DNA from: Streptococcus sp. SPS1
GTDB lineage: Bacteria; Bacillota; Bacilli; Lactobacillales; Streptococcaceae
DNA: 64,000 bases
Reading direction: 5' to 3'
Assembly: GCF_030439915.1 (NCBI RefSeq)
Contig: NZ_JAQFJG010000002.1
Span: 1-64,000, forward strand
Shown: one piece after another, positions 1 through 11,107 of the stretch
How the letters are laid out: each line of letters begins with the position of its first letter
Numbering within the stretch: position 1 is the first letter of the stretch
Made by a program: the position numbers and the translations under genes
Notes under the pieces: model-generated
What the model was told of the DNA's origin: nothing
The model's database searches: none
What the model saw: the letters and a program-made list of their open reading frames with translations, nothing else

Positions 1-86
1 AGCAAGCTCCTCCTTCAGCGTTCTACTTGCATGTATTAGGCACGCCGCCAGCGTTCGTCCTGAGCCAGGATCAAACTCTCATTAAA
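1..86 (-). rRNA. 16S ribosomal RNA, 5' end (partial)
   Basis: The minus strand reads the universal 16S start (AGAGTTTGATCCTGGCTCAG, matching E. coli positions 8-27) followed by GACGAACGCTGGCGGCGTGC. Placing that motif at E. coli numbering puts the mature 5' end near position 86. Only the first ~86 nt are inside the window; the gene continues leftward. It heads an rRNA operon transcribed away from oriC. Confidence 0.97.
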
Positions 87-270
87 AGTTTGAGTTCTCA
101 CTCATTTCTGTCACTGACAGATTTATTGTTTTTTTCATTGTTCAGTACTACAACCTTGGTTGTAGTGCCCTGCACATTGGTTCGTCTTGTTCAGTTTTCA
201 AAGGTCTTTGTCACTCGCCGCTTTCAAGCGACAACTAGTTTAGTATATCACAGCCGCTTTCGCTTGTCAA
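87..270 (-). promoter_or_regulatory. rRNA operon promoter and leader
   Basis: On the minus strand a TTGACA (270-265), a 17-bp spacer and TATACT (247-242) form a near-consensus sigma-A promoter. The ~150-nt leader between it and the 16S start contains CTTTGAAAACTGAAC (near 205-190), the sort of sequence found in Gram-positive rrn leaders around the antitermination and processing region. An inverted ACAACC/GGTTGT pair near 150-160 could form a leader hairpin. Confidence 0.85.
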
Positions 271-329
271 CACTTTTTTGAAACTTTTTTAATCTTTTTT
301 TCATCAAGTGTTCCTACCGCAACATACCA

Positions 330-401
330 TAGTCCGTACGGGATTCGAACCCGTGTTACCGCCGTGAAAAGGCGGTGTCTTAACCCCTTGACCAACGGAC
401 C
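330..401 (-). tRNA. tRNA-Glu (anticodon TTC)
   Basis: The 72-nt minus-strand sequence folds as a cloverleaf with acceptor GGTCCGT/ACGGACT, anticodon loop CTTTTCA (anticodon TTC) and T-arm GGGTTCGAATCCC. It is identical over its length to the plus-strand copy at 34080-34151. It lies between comX and the rRNA operon promoter. Confidence 0.97.
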
Positions 402-494
402 AGAGTTGTTATTTTCAACTCTTACTATTATACAGGCTTTTTAAACTTTGTCAACACCTTTTTCTAATTTTTTTCATTTTTTTTGTATGACTTC

Positions 495-974
495 CTAATG
501 AGTACGGATATCAAACTCCTTAAACACAATGCGTAAATCCCTCAATACTCTTTGACGTCCTCGAAAATATTCATTTCTTAAAACACGTTCTAATTCTTCT
601 TGTTTTTCTTTACTTTGTTCCTTTCTATACCTCCATAATGTTTCATGAAAGAGATAATAGTCATCTAGCCAGAGACCGCCCTCACTTATACGATGACTGA
701 TCTCACCCACTTCTTCATAAGGTTCTTTATTATATCTTCGTTTGTGGCTTTCTTGCTTACGGATATAGTCTAAAATTCGATTTCGGAATTTTGTTTTGAA
801 ATATTGCCTTAAACGAGGGATATCTTCTACCAATTCTTCTTCTCTACTAATCAATTCATGTAAGCAAATCATACCCTCTTGGTTCCAATCCGATAGCTCC
901 CATAAATGAAGGTAATATTCATTTCTACACTTATCTACACTCCCCTGGACTTCTTCATACAATTCTTTAATCAT
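495..974 (-). CDS. comX: Competence-specific alternative sigma factor ComX (SigX)
   Basis: This 159-aa protein matches ComX in size, composition and position (between the rrn/tRNA-Glu locus and ftsH, as for comX1 in pneumococci). ComX directs RNA polymerase to TACGAATA-type boxes upstream of late competence genes, one of which is in this window upstream of comFA (59830). The body has sigma-70-like region 2 character (charged helices, RLRQYFKTKFRNRILDYI at residues ~54-71) and a basic C-terminal region. The start is supported by an AAAGGGG ribosome-binding site. It is normally induced by phosphorylated ComE. Streptococci of this group usually carry a second identical copy elsewhere. Confidence 0.93.
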   Translation of the reverse strand: MIKELYEEVQGSVDKCRNEYYLHLWELSDWNQEGMICLHELISREEELVEDIPRLRQYFKTKFRNRILDYIRKQESHKRRYNKEPYEEVGEISHRISEGGLWLDDYYLFHETLWRYRKEQSKEKQEELERVLRNEYFRGRQRVLRDLRIVFKEFDIRTH

Positions 975-1024
975 TCTTTTCCCCTTTCTGTTTACAGTCT
1001 AACAGATTCAAATACACTTTTGGC

Positions 1025-1033
1025 ACATTTCAG
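1025..1033. promoter_or_regulatory. Candidate ComE half-site upstream of comX
   Basis: ACATTTCAG on the plus strand matches the left-half ComE box consensus as I recall it (aCAnTTcaG). It lies ~51 bp upstream of the comX start, in the comX-ftsH gap. The second half-site is not clear, so the match is only suggestive. Confidence 0.35.
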
Positions 1034-1065
1034 CCATTCTGCACCCTTTACCGCCTCAACCGCAC

Positions 1066-1092
1066 AAAAAAGAGAGGACAAGCCTCTCTTTG
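1066..1092 (-). terminator. Intrinsic terminator after ftsH
   Basis: On the minus strand GAGAGG-CTTGT-CCTCTC is followed by TTTTTTG just beyond the ftsH stop. It separates ftsH transcription from comX. Confidence 0.85.
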
Positions 1093-1094
1093 GG

Positions 1095-3053
1095 TTATTT
1101 TTCGTCATTCATTTTTGACTTTACTTCATCATAAGATAATGCATGAGACTCCTCTTCTACGGTTTCAGGCATCTTTCCTGTTTCATAAAGAGCTTTAATT
1201 TGTGTACTATCCAATGTTTCGTATTTCAATAATGCTTCTGCAATCAACTTGTGAGTTTCACGATTTGACTGAATAATTTCAGCAGCTTTATTTCGTGCCT
1301 CATTCAATAATGAACGAACCTCTTCGTCAATTTCATAAGCTGTTTGTTCTGAAATTGATTTTTGAGGGCTTTGTGCACCAAACATGGCATGATTTCCTTC
1401 ATATTGAACTGGACCAAGTTTTTCACTCATACCGTACTCTGTAACCATTGCACGCGCCATTTGTGTCGCCTGTTCAAAGTCGTTTGAAGCTCCTGTCGTT
1501 TGGACATTAAAGATAATTTCTTCAGCTACACGTCCACCCATTAAGCCAGCCAATTGCTCTTTCATATCTTCTTTGGATAGAAGCATTTGATCCTCTTTAG
1601 GAAGTGCAATCATGTAACCACCTGCACGACCTCTTGGTACAATTGTAACCTTATGAACAACACGGGCATTCGACAAGACTAGACCAACAATGGTATGTCC
1701 TGCCTCATGGTAGGCAACCAATTCACGTTCTTTTTGTGAAACTGTCTTATCTTTCTTAGAAGGTCCAGCAATCACTCTATCTTCTGCTTCATCAATATCT
1801 GAAGCATCAATTATCGATTTATTGCGACGAGCGGCAACCAAGGCTGCTTCATTCAAGACATTCTCTAAATCAGCACCAACAAAGCCTGGAGTTTGTTGAG
1901 CAACTAATTTCAAATCAACATCTTCTGCTAAAGGCTTGTTCTTAGCATGAACTTTCAAGATTGCTTCGCGCCCCTTAACATCAGGACGGCCAACCAATAC
2001 TTTTCTATCAAAACGTCCTGGACGCAAGAGGGCAGGGTCAAGTACATCTGAACGGTTTGTAGCAGCGATGACGATAATCCCTTCATTTCCCTCAAAACCA
2101 TCCATCTCAATCAAGAGTTGGTTCAAAGTTTGTTCACGTTCGTCATTTCCTCCGCCAAGACCAACTCCACGTTGACGTCCAACAGCATCAATTTCATCGA
2201 TAAAGATGATAGCTGGTGCTGCTTTTTTGGCATCTTCAAAAAGAGAACGAACACGACTAGCTCCAACTCCGACAAACATTTCTACAAAGTCAGAACCTGA
2301 GATACTAAAGAATGGAACGCCTGCTTCTCCGGCGACTGCCTTAGCAAGCAATGTCTTACCTGTTCCCGGAGGTCCCTCCAAAAGAACACCTGCTGGAATC
2401 CGGGCTCCAAGTTTTGTAAATCGTTTTGGATCTTTTAAGAATTCAACAACTTCAACTAGTTCTTGTTTTTCTTCCTCAGCTCCAGCAACATCTGAAAATC
2501 TTACTTTAATATCTTCTTTATTTGCAGCTTTAGCCTTACTACGTCCAAAACTCATCGGGTTACGACCATTGCCTCCCCCCATATTTCCCATCATAGAGAA
2601 TAGGAAGAAGAATAGAATTCCAAATGGCACAATGGATACGAGTAGATTAATCCACATACCACTTGAACTTTCATGCTTAATAGTTACTTCTGCTTTATGG
2701 TCCGAAGCAAGTTTTTGCAATTCTGATACTGTGGTATCGGAGGGAAGAATAATACTTGAAAATTTCTCTACTGTTGTAGCAGAAGGAGAAAAGAACTGGA
2801 TACCTGTTTCTTCTTTACTTGTTTTAGGATTTTTATAAACACCCGAAACTTCGATAACACTACCATTTGGTTGGTAGGTTAATTCTTTTACATTGTCATC
2901 GGTAATTTCTTTTACCAATTCTGTATAATTAATTTGCTCACTTTTCCCTGCAACACTACCTGTACTAAAATACTGGTAAGCTGTAACTAGGAAAAAAATA
3001 AGTAATAACCATAGAAATGGATTTTTAATTAAACCATTATTTTGTTTTTTCAT
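1095..3053 (-). CDS. ftsH: ATP-dependent membrane zinc metalloprotease FtsH
   Basis: This 652-aa protein is full length for FtsH. A first membrane helix lies at residues ~12-28, an extracytoplasmic domain at ~30-130 and a second helix at ~134-155. The AAA+ domain has Walker A GPPGTGKT (227-234) and Walker B FIDEIDA (284-290). The M41 protease domain has the zinc motif HEAGH (449-453). FtsH degrades misfolded membrane proteins and some regulators at the cytoplasmic membrane. It is the last gene of the tilS-hpt-ftsH run, 15 bp after hpt. Confidence 0.98.
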   Translation of the reverse strand: MKKQNNGLIKNPFLWLLLIFFLVTAYQYFSTGSVAGKSEQINYTELVKEITDDNVKELTYQPNGSVIEVSGVYKNPKTSKEETGIQFFSPSATTVEKFSSIILPSDTTVSELQKLASDHKAEVTIKHESSSGMWINLLVSIVPFGILFFFLFSMMGNMGGGNGRNPMSFGRSKAKAANKEDIKVRFSDVAGAEEEKQELVEVVEFLKDPKRFTKLGARIPAGVLLEGPPGTGKTLLAKAVAGEAGVPFFSISGSDFVEMFVGVGASRVRSLFEDAKKAAPAIIFIDEIDAVGRQRGVGLGGGNDEREQTLNQLLIEMDGFEGNEGIIVIAATNRSDVLDPALLRPGRFDRKVLVGRPDVKGREAILKVHAKNKPLAEDVDLKLVAQQTPGFVGADLENVLNEAALVAARRNKSIIDASDIDEAEDRVIAGPSKKDKTVSQKERELVAYHEAGHTIVGLVLSNARVVHKVTIVPRGRAGGYMIALPKEDQMLLSKEDMKEQLAGLMGGRVAEEIIFNVQTTGASNDFEQATQMARAMVTEYGMSEKLGPVQYEGNHAMFGAQSPQKSISEQTAYEIDEEVRSLLNEARNKAAEIIQSNRETHKLIAEALLKYETLDSTQIKALYETGKMPETVEEESHALSYDEVKSKMNDEK

Positions 3054-3068
3054 TAAAAATTGTTCTTT

Positions 3069-3611
3069 CTAATTTGAATACACTTCTTCTTTCAATACTC
3101 CAACATAAGGAAGGTTACGATAATTTTCTTTGTAGTCTAAACCATAACCTACTACAAATTCATTTGGGATCGTAAAGCAGGTATAGTCTGCCTCAATTTC
3201 TACAACACGTCCTTCTGGTTTATCCAACAAGGTTGCAATCTTAACAGAAGCTGCTTCTCTTGCAATAAACATATCTCGCAAATTCTTCAAAGTTTGACCT
3301 GTATCAATGATATCTTCTACAAATAGAACATGTCTTCCTTTGATATCTTGAGTTACATCTTGCTTGATATTGATGACACCACTACTTGCTGTTCCACCAT
3401 GGTAGCTAGAAACCATCATAAAGTCCATTTCAATATGTGTATCAATATGTTTGACCAATTCAGCCATAAAAGGAATAGATCCTTTTAAAATCCCAACTAA
3501 AATTGGATTTTTTCCTGCATAGTCTTTGGTTAATTGAGTACCTAATTTTTTAGCAGCTTCTGTAATTTCATCGTGTGAAACGAGGATTTTTTTAATATCG
3601 TTTTCTAACAT
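3069..3611 (-). CDS. hpt: Hypoxanthine-guanine phosphoribosyltransferase
   Basis: At 180 aa it has the expected size for HPRT. It carries the PRPP-binding motif [14 protein letters not shown] (residues ~95-108). It salvages hypoxanthine and guanine to IMP and GMP using PRPP. It lies 4 bp after tilS, in the conserved tilS-hpt-ftsH order of Firmicutes. Confidence 0.97.
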   Translation of the reverse strand: MLENDIKKILVSHDEITEAAKKLGTQLTKDYAGKNPILVGILKGSIPFMAELVKHIDTHIEMDFMMVSSYHGGTASSGVINIKQDVTQDIKGRHVLFVEDIIDTGQTLKNLRDMFIAREAASVKIATLLDKPEGRVVEIEADYTCFTIPNEFVVGYGLDYKENYRNLPYVGVLKEEVYSN

Positions 3612-3615
3612 TTTT

Positions 3616-4893
3616 TTACCTATCTATTTTTTCTATATAAAGTACAGTGTTCATTATATCATTTTTCGTGTTTTTACTCAAATTACTGGTCGCAATTCCA
3701 AAAATTGAGACAATTTCACCAAATTGCTCAATAATCAGAGCTGATTTTCGCTTTTCCATAGGGATTTTCAAATCAATAAATAGACGTCTAAGTTTTTTTC
3801 TATGCCCATTTTGAATCAAAAAATCTCCTGTTTTTCGATGACGAATGTGTATGGATGTTTCCCGTGAAACAGGTACCTGCTGAATTAATTCACCTTCTAA
3901 AGGAAGTCCAAAGGAAAATAAATAACCTTGGTAAGATACCTGATTTTGATAGTGTAACACAAGTTCATCTTCCTTTTCATCAGCCTGCGGACTGATTTTA
4001 CAAATCTGAAAATGTTGGTACTCTTTTATCAATTCATAGCCATTTTTAAGTGGATGACGATACTGGCTTTTAATTTTTAAAATTTGTCTAACTTCTTCAA
4101 ACTGAGCTTTTGTGAGATTCAAATCTGGAAAACGATTCAGATAAGTTTGAAGTAAAACTCTTTGTGTAGACTCAGAGTAAGACAATAGCTGCTCTAAATT
4201 TTCTACATCAATATTCTTTGATAATTCAGCTATAGCTAAGTCATAATCTAAAATTTCATTTCCGATACTTAAGATTGCATCTCTAAATCTAGGATTTTCT
4301 TTTTCTAATTCTGGTAAATAAGAGTTTCGAATACGATTGCGAAAATAATGATTTTCCTGATTTGATATATCTTCAAAGTGAAAAATTGGTGGAAAGTCTT
4401 TTTTATGGAAATGCAAGAAGGGCCGAATAAGTTCTATATCTCCGACTACTTGCTTCTCCTTAATTCCTGATAGGTAGCGCAAACGAGTTCCTCGAATCAA
4501 ACGCATCAAAATCGTTTCCACCTGGTCATCCGCATGGTGGGCAGTGACTAAGGCTGTCGCACCTGTCTTTTTCATGACCTCTTGAAAAAAATCATAACGA
4601 AAATGTCGAGCACGCGCTTCTGAAAATTCTCCTGAAAAATTGCTGACATAAATAGGAAGTCCAGCTTCAGCAGCCAACTTCCTTAATTCCTTTTCTTCCC
4701 AATCTGATTCTACTCTCTGCTTATGATTCACATGTGCTAAAATCAGTTCAATTTCTAACTCTTTTTGATAAGTAGATAATACCTTAAATAGAAACATAGA
4801 ATCTAACCCACCAGAAAGAGCTAGCACCACCTTAGTATGATTTTTGAAATATCCCTTCTTGAGAAAATGATTTAAAAAATCTTGTTCCCTCAT
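3616..4893 (-). CDS. tilS: tRNA(Ile)-lysidine synthase TilS
   Basis: The 425-aa protein has the N-type ATP pyrophosphatase signature [10 protein letters not shown] (residues ~24-33), followed by HHADDQVET (~118-126). TilS converts C34 of the CAU-anticodon tRNA-Ile to lysidine so that AUA is read as isoleucine, and it is essential. Its start overlaps the stop of the upstream gene by 4 nt, indicating translational coupling. Confidence 0.97.
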   Translation of the reverse strand: MREQDFLNHFLKKGYFKNHTKVVLALSGGLDSMFLFKVLSTYQKELEIELILAHVNHKQRVESDWEEKELRKLAAEAGLPIYVSNFSGEFSEARARHFRYDFFQEVMKKTGATALVTAHHADDQVETILMRLIRGTRLRYLSGIKEKQVVGDIELIRPFLHFHKKDFPPIFHFEDISNQENHYFRNRIRNSYLPELEKENPRFRDAILSIGNEILDYDLAIAELSKNIDVENLEQLLSYSESTQRVLLQTYLNRFPDLNLTKAQFEEVRQILKIKSQYRHPLKNGYELIKEYQHFQICKISPQADEKEDELVLHYQNQVSYQGYLFSFGLPLEGELIQQVPVSRETSIHIRHRKTGDFLIQNGHRKKLRRLFIDLKIPMEKRKSALIIEQFGEIVSIFGIATSNLSKNTKNDIMNTVLYIEKIDR

Positions 4894-6158
4894 TTTAGAA
4901 CCTCATAAACATCCTGAGCTATCTGAGAAATTGTATCATAATCAGAATTCTTAGTGAAAATAGAAAGAATAAATGGAGAATCTGCATAGACAACACCCGT
5001 ATCATGCTTAAATTCATCCGCATCCCCAATTTTATGAGCTACCTTCACAGAAACACCTTTGGCAATTCGCTGATTATCAAAATCTGTTTTAGTCAAAGAC
5101 TCTAGCACAAATCCATTTTGATTATAAATAGCTTCCATGACCTTCCCGGCCATCTTGGAAGAAATCAATTTTTCTTTTGAATCCCAATCATCCCCCATAA
5201 TAGCAGACATCTTAGATTTGAATGCGGCATCAGATTGGTTTGAAATGTAATATCCCAATATGTTATGAGCTACATTATCCGATTCTTTTGATACTTTTGT
5301 GATTAAGTCCTTGAGAGAATACTCTTTATTATCCTCTTTTTTAGGAAGACTACCACTTCCCTCTGGTTTATAAGAACCTGGAAAATCATTGACTTCAGAT
5401 ACGTATTTTACAGTCGTATCTAACTGATAAAGACCCTCATTTATTTTTTCTTGCGCATAATAGAGATAAGGGAGTTTCAAAACACTAGCTGCATACATCT
5501 TTTCATCTTGATTGATACCAGCTTCTTTTCCAGTAGTCAGTTGCTTAACATAAATAGAGAATGAATCCTTCTGATATTTTTCCGATAACATTTCTTGGAC
5601 CTTACTCATCCGATTATCTTCTTCAGAAGTTGATTCTTTAGCTACCCATCCAGCCTGATCAATATGTAGAAATTCTCTTCCTTCTACAAACATGGTCTTG
5701 TCGATTAATACTTGCGAATAAGCTGATAAGGATGATTTCACTTCTTTTAAATCATAAGGGCTATTATACAGTTTAAAGTCAGATTCTAACCATACTTTTT
5801 TGATTGTTGGAGTCACCTCTGACTGATCATATAAAAATCGTTTGTCCGCAGCTATAAATTGATGATTTGATAGCTTAAATACCGGAATTCCTTGTTTATT
5901 TAAGCGCCACTCAGTTATTTGAAAACTTGTTTTAGGAGTCAATTTTCCAGATTCCACTACTAAATCTTCATTCGCATAGACAGGAACTTCTCCATAAACC
6001 ATAGGAGAACTTAGCTTTTCTCTAAAATAAATACCAAAGTCAGATTGTGAAAGGTAATAAATTTCTTTCGAAGTATAGACGACTTCTTTTTCTGTGCTAA
6101 CAACTTTTGAAATGGTCAAAAAACTCGGTAGCAACAAAATAATTAAGAATTTACGCAT
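4890..6158 (-). CDS. Secreted class A beta-lactamase-fold serine hydrolase
   Basis: The start chosen at 6158 gives 422 aa, an AAGGAAGA ribosome-binding site and a hydrophobic N-terminus (residues 4-19) resembling a signal peptide. The C-terminal half shows the class A beta-lactamase/PBP triad: SVLK (225-228), SDN and KIG, in that order. The N-terminal ~180 residues form an extra region absent from plain beta-lactamases. It is conserved at this locus in pneumococci, where it is not known to confer resistance; a cell-wall-related role is an inference. A 68-bp longer reading frame starting at 6227 lacks a good ribosome site and conflicts with the small upstream gene. Confidence 0.85.
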   Translation of the reverse strand: MRKFLIILLLPSFLTISKVVSTEKEVVYTSKEIYYLSQSDFGIYFREKLSSPMVYGEVPVYANEDLVVESGKLTPKTSFQITEWRLNKQGIPVFKLSNHQFIAADKRFLYDQSEVTPTIKKVWLESDFKLYNSPYDLKEVKSSLSAYSQVLIDKTMFVEGREFLHIDQAGWVAKESTSEEDNRMSKVQEMLSEKYQKDSFSIYVKQLTTGKEAGINQDEKMYAASVLKLPYLYYAQEKINEGLYQLDTTVKYVSEVNDFPGSYKPEGSGSLPKKEDNKEYSLKDLITKVSKESDNVAHNILGYYISNQSDAAFKSKMSAIMGDDWDSKEKLISSKMAGKVMEAIYNQNGFVLESLTKTDFDNQRIAKGVSVKVAHKIGDADEFKHDTGVVYADSPFILSIFTKNSDYDTISQIAQDVYEVLK

Positions 6159-6273
6159 TCTTCCTTTCCTTTTCTTCTTGTAAACGCAATAATTGATTTT
6201 TATCAGCCAACTCTTCCAGCTTTTCATCCGATAGACTCAAAAATTGCTCAATTACGTCTAATAAATTTTCCAT
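6151..6273 (-). CDS. Small conserved acidic/coiled protein (40 aa)
   Basis: This 40-residue ORF (starts MENLLDVIEQ, ends EEKERKNA) has a GGTGATAAA ribosome-site context. It begins 4 bp after the divIC stop and overlaps the next gene start by 8 nt, so it sits as a coupled gene in the operon. A small gene exists at the same place in pneumococcal genomes as I recall. The sequence is Leu/Glu-rich and probably helical. Function unknown. Confidence 0.75.
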   Translation of the reverse strand: MENLLDVIEQFLSLSDEKLEELADKNQLLRLQEEKERKNA

Positions 6274-6277
6274 TTTA

Positions 6278-6646
6278 TCACCTTTGAAGCAAGTCAGGAA
6301 TCGTATAAACTATTTCCCTCGACTTAGAATAATAGTACTTCGCTCGTGTATATTTGGCAGCATAATCCTCATCTTTCAACTTGGTAGCAAATGCTGTCTC
6401 CTTATCCTTTTCATCACTCAAAGTCTGATACTGAGTTTGCAAGTCTGCTAGTTGCTGACGTCTTTGGAGTAATTGCTGATAGCTCTGCGCTAAATTAAAA
6501 GTTGGCAAAATAAATAACAGCATAATCAAAATCAATACCCACCCCATAAAACGATTCCGTTTTTGCCGTTCTTTCATCAGGTAGCGACGGCGTTGGTGTT
6601 CATTTTGAATAAAAGAATTATTCAATTGTACAATATTTTTAGACAT
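6278..6646 (-). CDS. divIC: Septum formation initiator DivIC (FtsB-like)
   Basis: The 122-aa bitopic membrane protein has a basic cytoplasmic N-terminus ([15 protein letters not shown]), one membrane helix (~residues 34-52) and a Gln/Leu-rich extracellular coiled coil (~54-85). DivIC forms a complex with DivIB/FtsQ and FtsL and activates septal peptidoglycan synthesis. Its start overlaps the stop of the S4-domain gene by 8 nt. Confidence 0.92.
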
Positions 6647-6905
6647 TTTCTTCTACCCGTGTTTCACTGATAATTTCATACATGCCTGCTGCATCTTCTT
6701 TTTTTGTACTATCTTTCATCTCTAGTACTTTGACAAGTAGCAACTTATTGCCAAATCGAATTTCAACTTGGTCATTAACTTTCAAATCCGTTGAACTTTT
6801 GGCCAAGATTCCATTCACCTTGATTCTGCCTTTATCTGCTACTTCTTTTGCGACTGTACGACGCTTGATAATTCGCGATACTTTTAAATATTTGTCTAAT
6901 CTCAT
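6639..6905 (-). CDS. rqcP: S4-domain RNA-binding protein RqcP (Hsp15 family)
   Basis: This 88-aa protein is almost entirely an S4 RNA-binding domain ([20 protein letters not shown] at residues 1-20). Members (YabO/RqcP) bind 50S subunits obstructed by peptidyl-tRNA and work with RqcH in C-terminal alanine tailing. A GAGGTAATAAGG ribosome site precedes the start. It follows mfd by ~57 bp. Confidence 0.9.
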
Positions 6906-6962
6906 CCTTATTACCTCAACTTATTATTGTACCATTTTTATCTATTTTATAGAAGAAAAATA

Positions 6963-9900
6963 TCAAATGGAATTTTCTTTCTTCGACTCTTTTATTTCTA
7001 ATAAACTTTCTCCAAAAATCAGCAGACCTTCTAAAATTTCATAATCTTTCTTATTTTGGACATCAAATACAAGCTCCATTGATCCCTTATTCTCAGCGAT
7101 GCCTGCTTTTAAGTTCGTTGCGGATAAAGCTTTAAAATAATCTTGAGCTAAAAACAGTCGTTGAGTGACTTTTTCAAATTGAACTGTAATTTTATTATCT
7201 TTTCTTTCCACACGTTGAACAAAGACCTTGTCCAAATATGACTTGACTAAACCAATCTCTAAAAGATATGCTACTACATCTGGGTATTCTCCAAAACGGT
7301 CTATCAACTCCTCTTGTAACTCTTCATAATTGACACGGTTGTCAATTTGACGAATTTTCTTGTAAATTTCAATCTTATGTCGTTGATCAGAAATATAAGT
7401 ATCAGGAAGATAGGCATCAATTTGTAAAATCAATTCGGCATTACCTTTGGTTCTTGTATTCCCATTACCATGTCGTTTAGCAATAGCTTCCTCTAGTAAC
7501 TGCGAATACAATTCAAAACCAACAGAATCAATGAAACCAGACTGGGATTTTCCTAGGAGATTCCCTGCTCCACGAATCGAAAGATCTCGCATAGCAATCT
7601 TAAATCCGGATCCCAATTCTGTAAATCCTTTAATCGCTTCTAATCTCTTCTCAGAGACTTCACTAATTGATTTTTCTGGACGATACATTAGATAGGCATA
7701 AGCAATACGATTACTACGACCGACTCTTCCTCTTAACTGATACAAGGTTGACAAGCCCATATGGTCCGCATTTTCAATAAATAAAGTATTGGCATTTGGA
7801 ATGTCCACTCCTGTCTCAATAATGGTAGTTGTCACCAAAATATCGTATTGTCCCTCAATAAAGTCTAATAGAGTATTTTCCAACTGGATTTCACTCATGC
7901 GACCATGAACATAACCAATAGAAGCCTCTGGAATCAACTCCTGTAATTCGGAAACCTTCTGGTCAATCGTGTCAACTTTGTTGTAAAGGTAGTAAACTTG
8001 ACCTCCACGCTCCATTTCACGCAAGACCGCATCACGAATGACACTATAATTCTTTTCCAAAACATATGTCTGAACAGGATAACGATTAGTCGGCGGAGTT
8101 TCAATAACAGACAAATCTCTGATTCCCAGCATAGACATGTGAAGGGTACGAGGAATTGGCGTTGCTGTCAAGGTCAGGACATCTACTTGTTTTTTCAGTT
8201 CTTTCAAGGTTTCCTTATGCTTGACACCAAATCGCTGTTCCTCATCAATAATCATCAAGCCTAAATCAGCAAACACAACATCTTTTGACAAAACACGATG
8301 AGTTCCAATCAAAATATCAACTTGACCGTTTTTCAATTTTTCAAGTGTTTCGGTCTGCTCTTTTTTACTTCTAAAACGACTCAATACATCAATATTAACT
8401 GCAAAATTTTGGAATCGTTCCTTAAAATTCGTATAGTGCTGTTGCGCTAAAACCGTCGTTGGAACTAGAACGACAACCTGTTTGTGATCATTGACTGCCT
8501 TAAAGGCTGCACGCATAGCAACTTCAGTCTTTCCAAAACCAACATCCCCAACTAAAAGTCGATCCATTGGCTGAGAAGCCTGCATATCTCTCTTGATTTC
8601 CTCAACACTACGAAGTTGATCATCCGTTTCAACATAAGGAAAGGCATCATCAAAAGCATGTTGATCTTCATCATCAGCTGAAAAAGCAAAACCCTTCAAC
8701 TGGCTGCGTTCAGAATAAAGTTTGATTAAATCATCAGCTATATCCTCTACCTGGTTCTTAACTTTTTGCTTGGCCTTTTTAAAATGACCGTCATTTAATT
8801 TATTGAGTTTTGGAGCTTTACCATCACTTGAAATATATTTGGACAGTAGATGAATCTGTTCCACGGGGATAGAAATTTGATCACCATTTTGGTATTGGAC
8901 ACTGACATAATCGCGATGAATTCCCTTGATTTCAATTGTTTCAATTCCTAAATATTGACCAATCCCATGGATATGATGGACAACGTAGTCCCCTTTTTCA
9001 AGTTCATTGTAATCTTTTAATCTCTCTGCGTTTGAAACATGTTGTCTTCGAAAACGACGTTTCAATTTCTTTTGAAAAATCTCATGTTCAGTTATCAATA
9101 AAATCTTTTCATCTACAAAATGAAAACCATGTCTGAGATTACCCTCGATTAAGTTTACAGATTCTTGACAGATTCTTGACTTATCTCTAGAATCCAATTT
9201 AATATGATATTCCTCTAACACATCCTCCAATGTTTTACTTCCCATTGAATTGCTAGACTGCAGAATAATGGTGTAATCCATTTTTTTGTATCGTTCAATT
9301 TCTTCTTTTAGAAAAGAAAATTGATTGAAAAATTCCTGCATAGGATATTGATTGAATTGATAAATTTTGTCAAATTTGAGATTTCCTAAACCTTTTTGAA
9401 GATTAGAGAAAAAGGTCACTGGACTTTGTTTTTTATAGATTTGTTCAATATCAGCAAAATACTGCATATCAGAAAATGCTTTACTATTCTGTAATTCTTC
9501 TGTAAAGTACTGCGCTAATTCTCTTTCAAATACTTCATACTGATTCATTAATTTTTGATAATCATCAAAGAATATTGGGGTATCTTTTTCAATATAGTCA
9601 AAAACAGTCCATATCTTGTCATAACACAAAGATAAAAATTTCCGGGAATCAGAATGAATTTGTTTTTGGTGAAAACTTGAAAGAATTTCTTCTAAGTATG
9701 ATTTTAAAATAGGTGATAGCGTTTTTGAAATTTGTTTTTCTAAAGCTGACTGACCTCGTTGATAATCCTTTTCTCTCAAAAGTATGTCGCTAGCTGGAAA
9801 GATTGTGAGTTCTGTCTGATTTTCTTTTGATAATTGTGTTTCAACTTCAAACGACCTGATACCATCTACTTCATCACCAAAAAACTCAATTCGGCAAGGT

Positions 9901-10466
9901 TCTAACTGGGATATTTCAAAAATATCTAAAATATCTCCTCGAAGACTAAATTCGCCCTGAGTTTGTACTTGTGTAACCTTTCGATAGCCGATTTCTTTTA
10001 ACTGATGGATAAGTGTGTTTTGGTCATATTCTTCACCAACTGAGATTTTTACAACACTATCTTTGAATACATTGGGAGACGGTAAAATCAATCGACTTGC
10101 TGCGATATTACAAACTAAAATCCCTCTCTTAGAGGAATCAGTCAAAAAACGCAAGGCTTCAACCCGTGAAATGATTTTTTCTTGTGAAGATATCAAAAAC
10201 TCGACCATAGGGTAGTCATCTACCAAAAATGGATAGACAAGTTCCTCACCCAAGACAGATATAAGATCACTAACAAGTCCTTCTGCTTCTCCATAAGTTG
10301 ACGTCAACAACACAATCTTATCTTCCTGTCTCAAACTACTAGCAATTGCTAAAGCTTTTGTAGAAGTTGACAAGCCTAACATTAATTGTCTTTTCTTATC
10401 TGTCAGATTTAGATGCCATTTTTTAATCTGATCATTTTCTGAGAATAAATCTAATAAGGTCACCAT
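6963..10466 (-). CDS. mfd: Transcription-repair coupling factor Mfd
   Basis: At 1167 aa it is full length for Mfd. It has the UvrB-homology N-terminal region, the RNAP-interacting region (GDYVVHHIHGIGQYLGIE), then the RecG-like translocase with Walker A VGFGKTEVA and DEEQ box IIDEEQRFGV, and the C-terminal TRCF domain. Mfd releases stalled RNA polymerase at lesions and recruits UvrA. Its ATG directly abuts the stop of pth (TAAATG), a very tight junction. Confidence 0.98.
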   Translation of the reverse strand: MVTLLDLFSENDQIKKWHLNLTDKKRQLMLGLSTSTKALAIASSLRQEDKIVLLTSTYGEAEGLVSDLISVLGEELVYPFLVDDYPMVEFLISSQEKIISRVEALRFLTDSSKRGILVCNIAASRLILPSPNVFKDSVVKISVGEEYDQNTLIHQLKEIGYRKVTQVQTQGEFSLRGDILDIFEISQLEPCRIEFFGDEVDGIRSFEVETQLSKENQTELTIFPASDILLREKDYQRGQSALEKQISKTLSPILKSYLEEILSSFHQKQIHSDSRKFLSLCYDKIWTVFDYIEKDTPIFFDDYQKLMNQYEVFERELAQYFTEELQNSKAFSDMQYFADIEQIYKKQSPVTFFSNLQKGLGNLKFDKIYQFNQYPMQEFFNQFSFLKEEIERYKKMDYTIILQSSNSMGSKTLEDVLEEYHIKLDSRDKSRICQESVNLIEGNLRHGFHFVDEKILLITEHEIFQKKLKRRFRRQHVSNAERLKDYNELEKGDYVVHHIHGIGQYLGIETIEIKGIHRDYVSVQYQNGDQISIPVEQIHLLSKYISSDGKAPKLNKLNDGHFKKAKQKVKNQVEDIADDLIKLYSERSQLKGFAFSADDEDQHAFDDAFPYVETDDQLRSVEEIKRDMQASQPMDRLLVGDVGFGKTEVAMRAAFKAVNDHKQVVVLVPTTVLAQQHYTNFKERFQNFAVNIDVLSRFRSKKEQTETLEKLKNGQVDILIGTHRVLSKDVVFADLGLMIIDEEQRFGVKHKETLKELKKQVDVLTLTATPIPRTLHMSMLGIRDLSVIETPPTNRYPVQTYVLEKNYSVIRDAVLREMERGGQVYYLYNKVDTIDQKVSELQELIPEASIGYVHGRMSEIQLENTLLDFIEGQYDILVTTTIIETGVDIPNANTLFIENADHMGLSTLYQLRGRVGRSNRIAYAYLMYRPEKSISEVSEKRLEAIKGFTELGSGFKIAMRDLSIRGAGNLLGKSQSGFIDSVGFELYSQLLEEAIAKRHGNGNTRTKGNAELILQIDAYLPDTYISDQRHKIEIYKKIRQIDNRVNYEELQEELIDRFGEYPDVVAYLLEIGLVKSYLDKVFVQRVERKDNKITVQFEKVTQRLFLAQDYFKALSATNLKAGIAENKGSMELVFDVQNKKDYEILEGLLIFGESLLEIKESKKENSI

Positions 10467-11036
10467 TTATCCGTTATACCTCTGCATCGTTTTTTCAAAG
10501 TTTTTCTCTTGTAAATAGTAGTTTACAGAGCCGTCAACTTTGTCAATAGACTGTAAAATACCAATATAATCATCCTTGTCAAACTTACTCAAAACATGGT
10601 TAACAACTGATATTCCATTTTTAGGTCTTCCGATTCCAATCTTAACACGATTAAAGGTTTGGGTTCCAATATGTTGAATAATAGACTTGATACCATTGTG
10701 ACCACCTGCTGAGCCTTTTGCTCTTAAACGAATCTTTCCAACTTCCATGTCAAGATCATCGTAAATGATGAGTAAATCTTCAATATCCAAACCATAGTAA
10801 GTCAATAAAGCATGAACTGCTTTTCCACTTTCATTCATAAAGGTCGTTGGTTTGACAAGATAAATTTTTTCTCCATTTAGGAAAAAGGATGCTAGGTCAG
10901 CTTGAAATATCTTATCGTGTGTAAAAGTGACATTCTGTTTCCTCGCTAGTTGGTCAATCAACATAAAACCAACATTGTGTTTTGTTTCAAAATATTTATC
11001 CCCTGGATTTCCCAAGCCTACAAGTAATTTGGTCAT
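10467..11036 (-). CDS. pth: Peptidyl-tRNA hydrolase
   Basis: The 189-aa protein begins [20 protein letters not shown], the Pth signature with the catalytic His20, and contains [10 protein letters not shown] and IYDDLD. It recycles peptidyl-tRNAs released prematurely from ribosomes. It is co-directional with mfd directly downstream. Confidence 0.98.
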   Translation of the reverse strand: MTKLLVGLGNPGDKYFETKHNVGFMLIDQLARKQNVTFTHDKIFQADLASFFLNGEKIYLVKPTTFMNESGKAVHALLTYYGLDIEDLLIIYDDLDMEVGKIRLRAKGSAGGHNGIKSIIQHIGTQTFNRVKIGIGRPKNGISVVNHVLSKFDKDDYIGILQSIDKVDGSVNYYLQEKNFEKTMQRYNG

Positions 11037-11062
11037 TTATTTTTCCTTTCAAAAGCCAAAAG

Positions 11063-11083
11063 GGTTGGAATTTTTTTCCAACC
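11063..11083 (-). terminator. Intrinsic terminator between ychF and pth
   Basis: GGTTGGAA-TTTTT-TTCCAACC is a perfect 8-bp stem. On the minus strand it is followed by a T-rich stretch (CTTTTGGCTTTT), placing a terminator after ychF and before pth. Confidence 0.65.
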
Positions 11084-11107
11084 TAATTGACACTATTTAT
11101 TAAATTT

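Noticed and set aside
2206-2838. 210-codon plus-strand frame opposite ftsH
   Set aside because: Antisense shadow of a conserved gene, with no ribosome site or recognisable domain.
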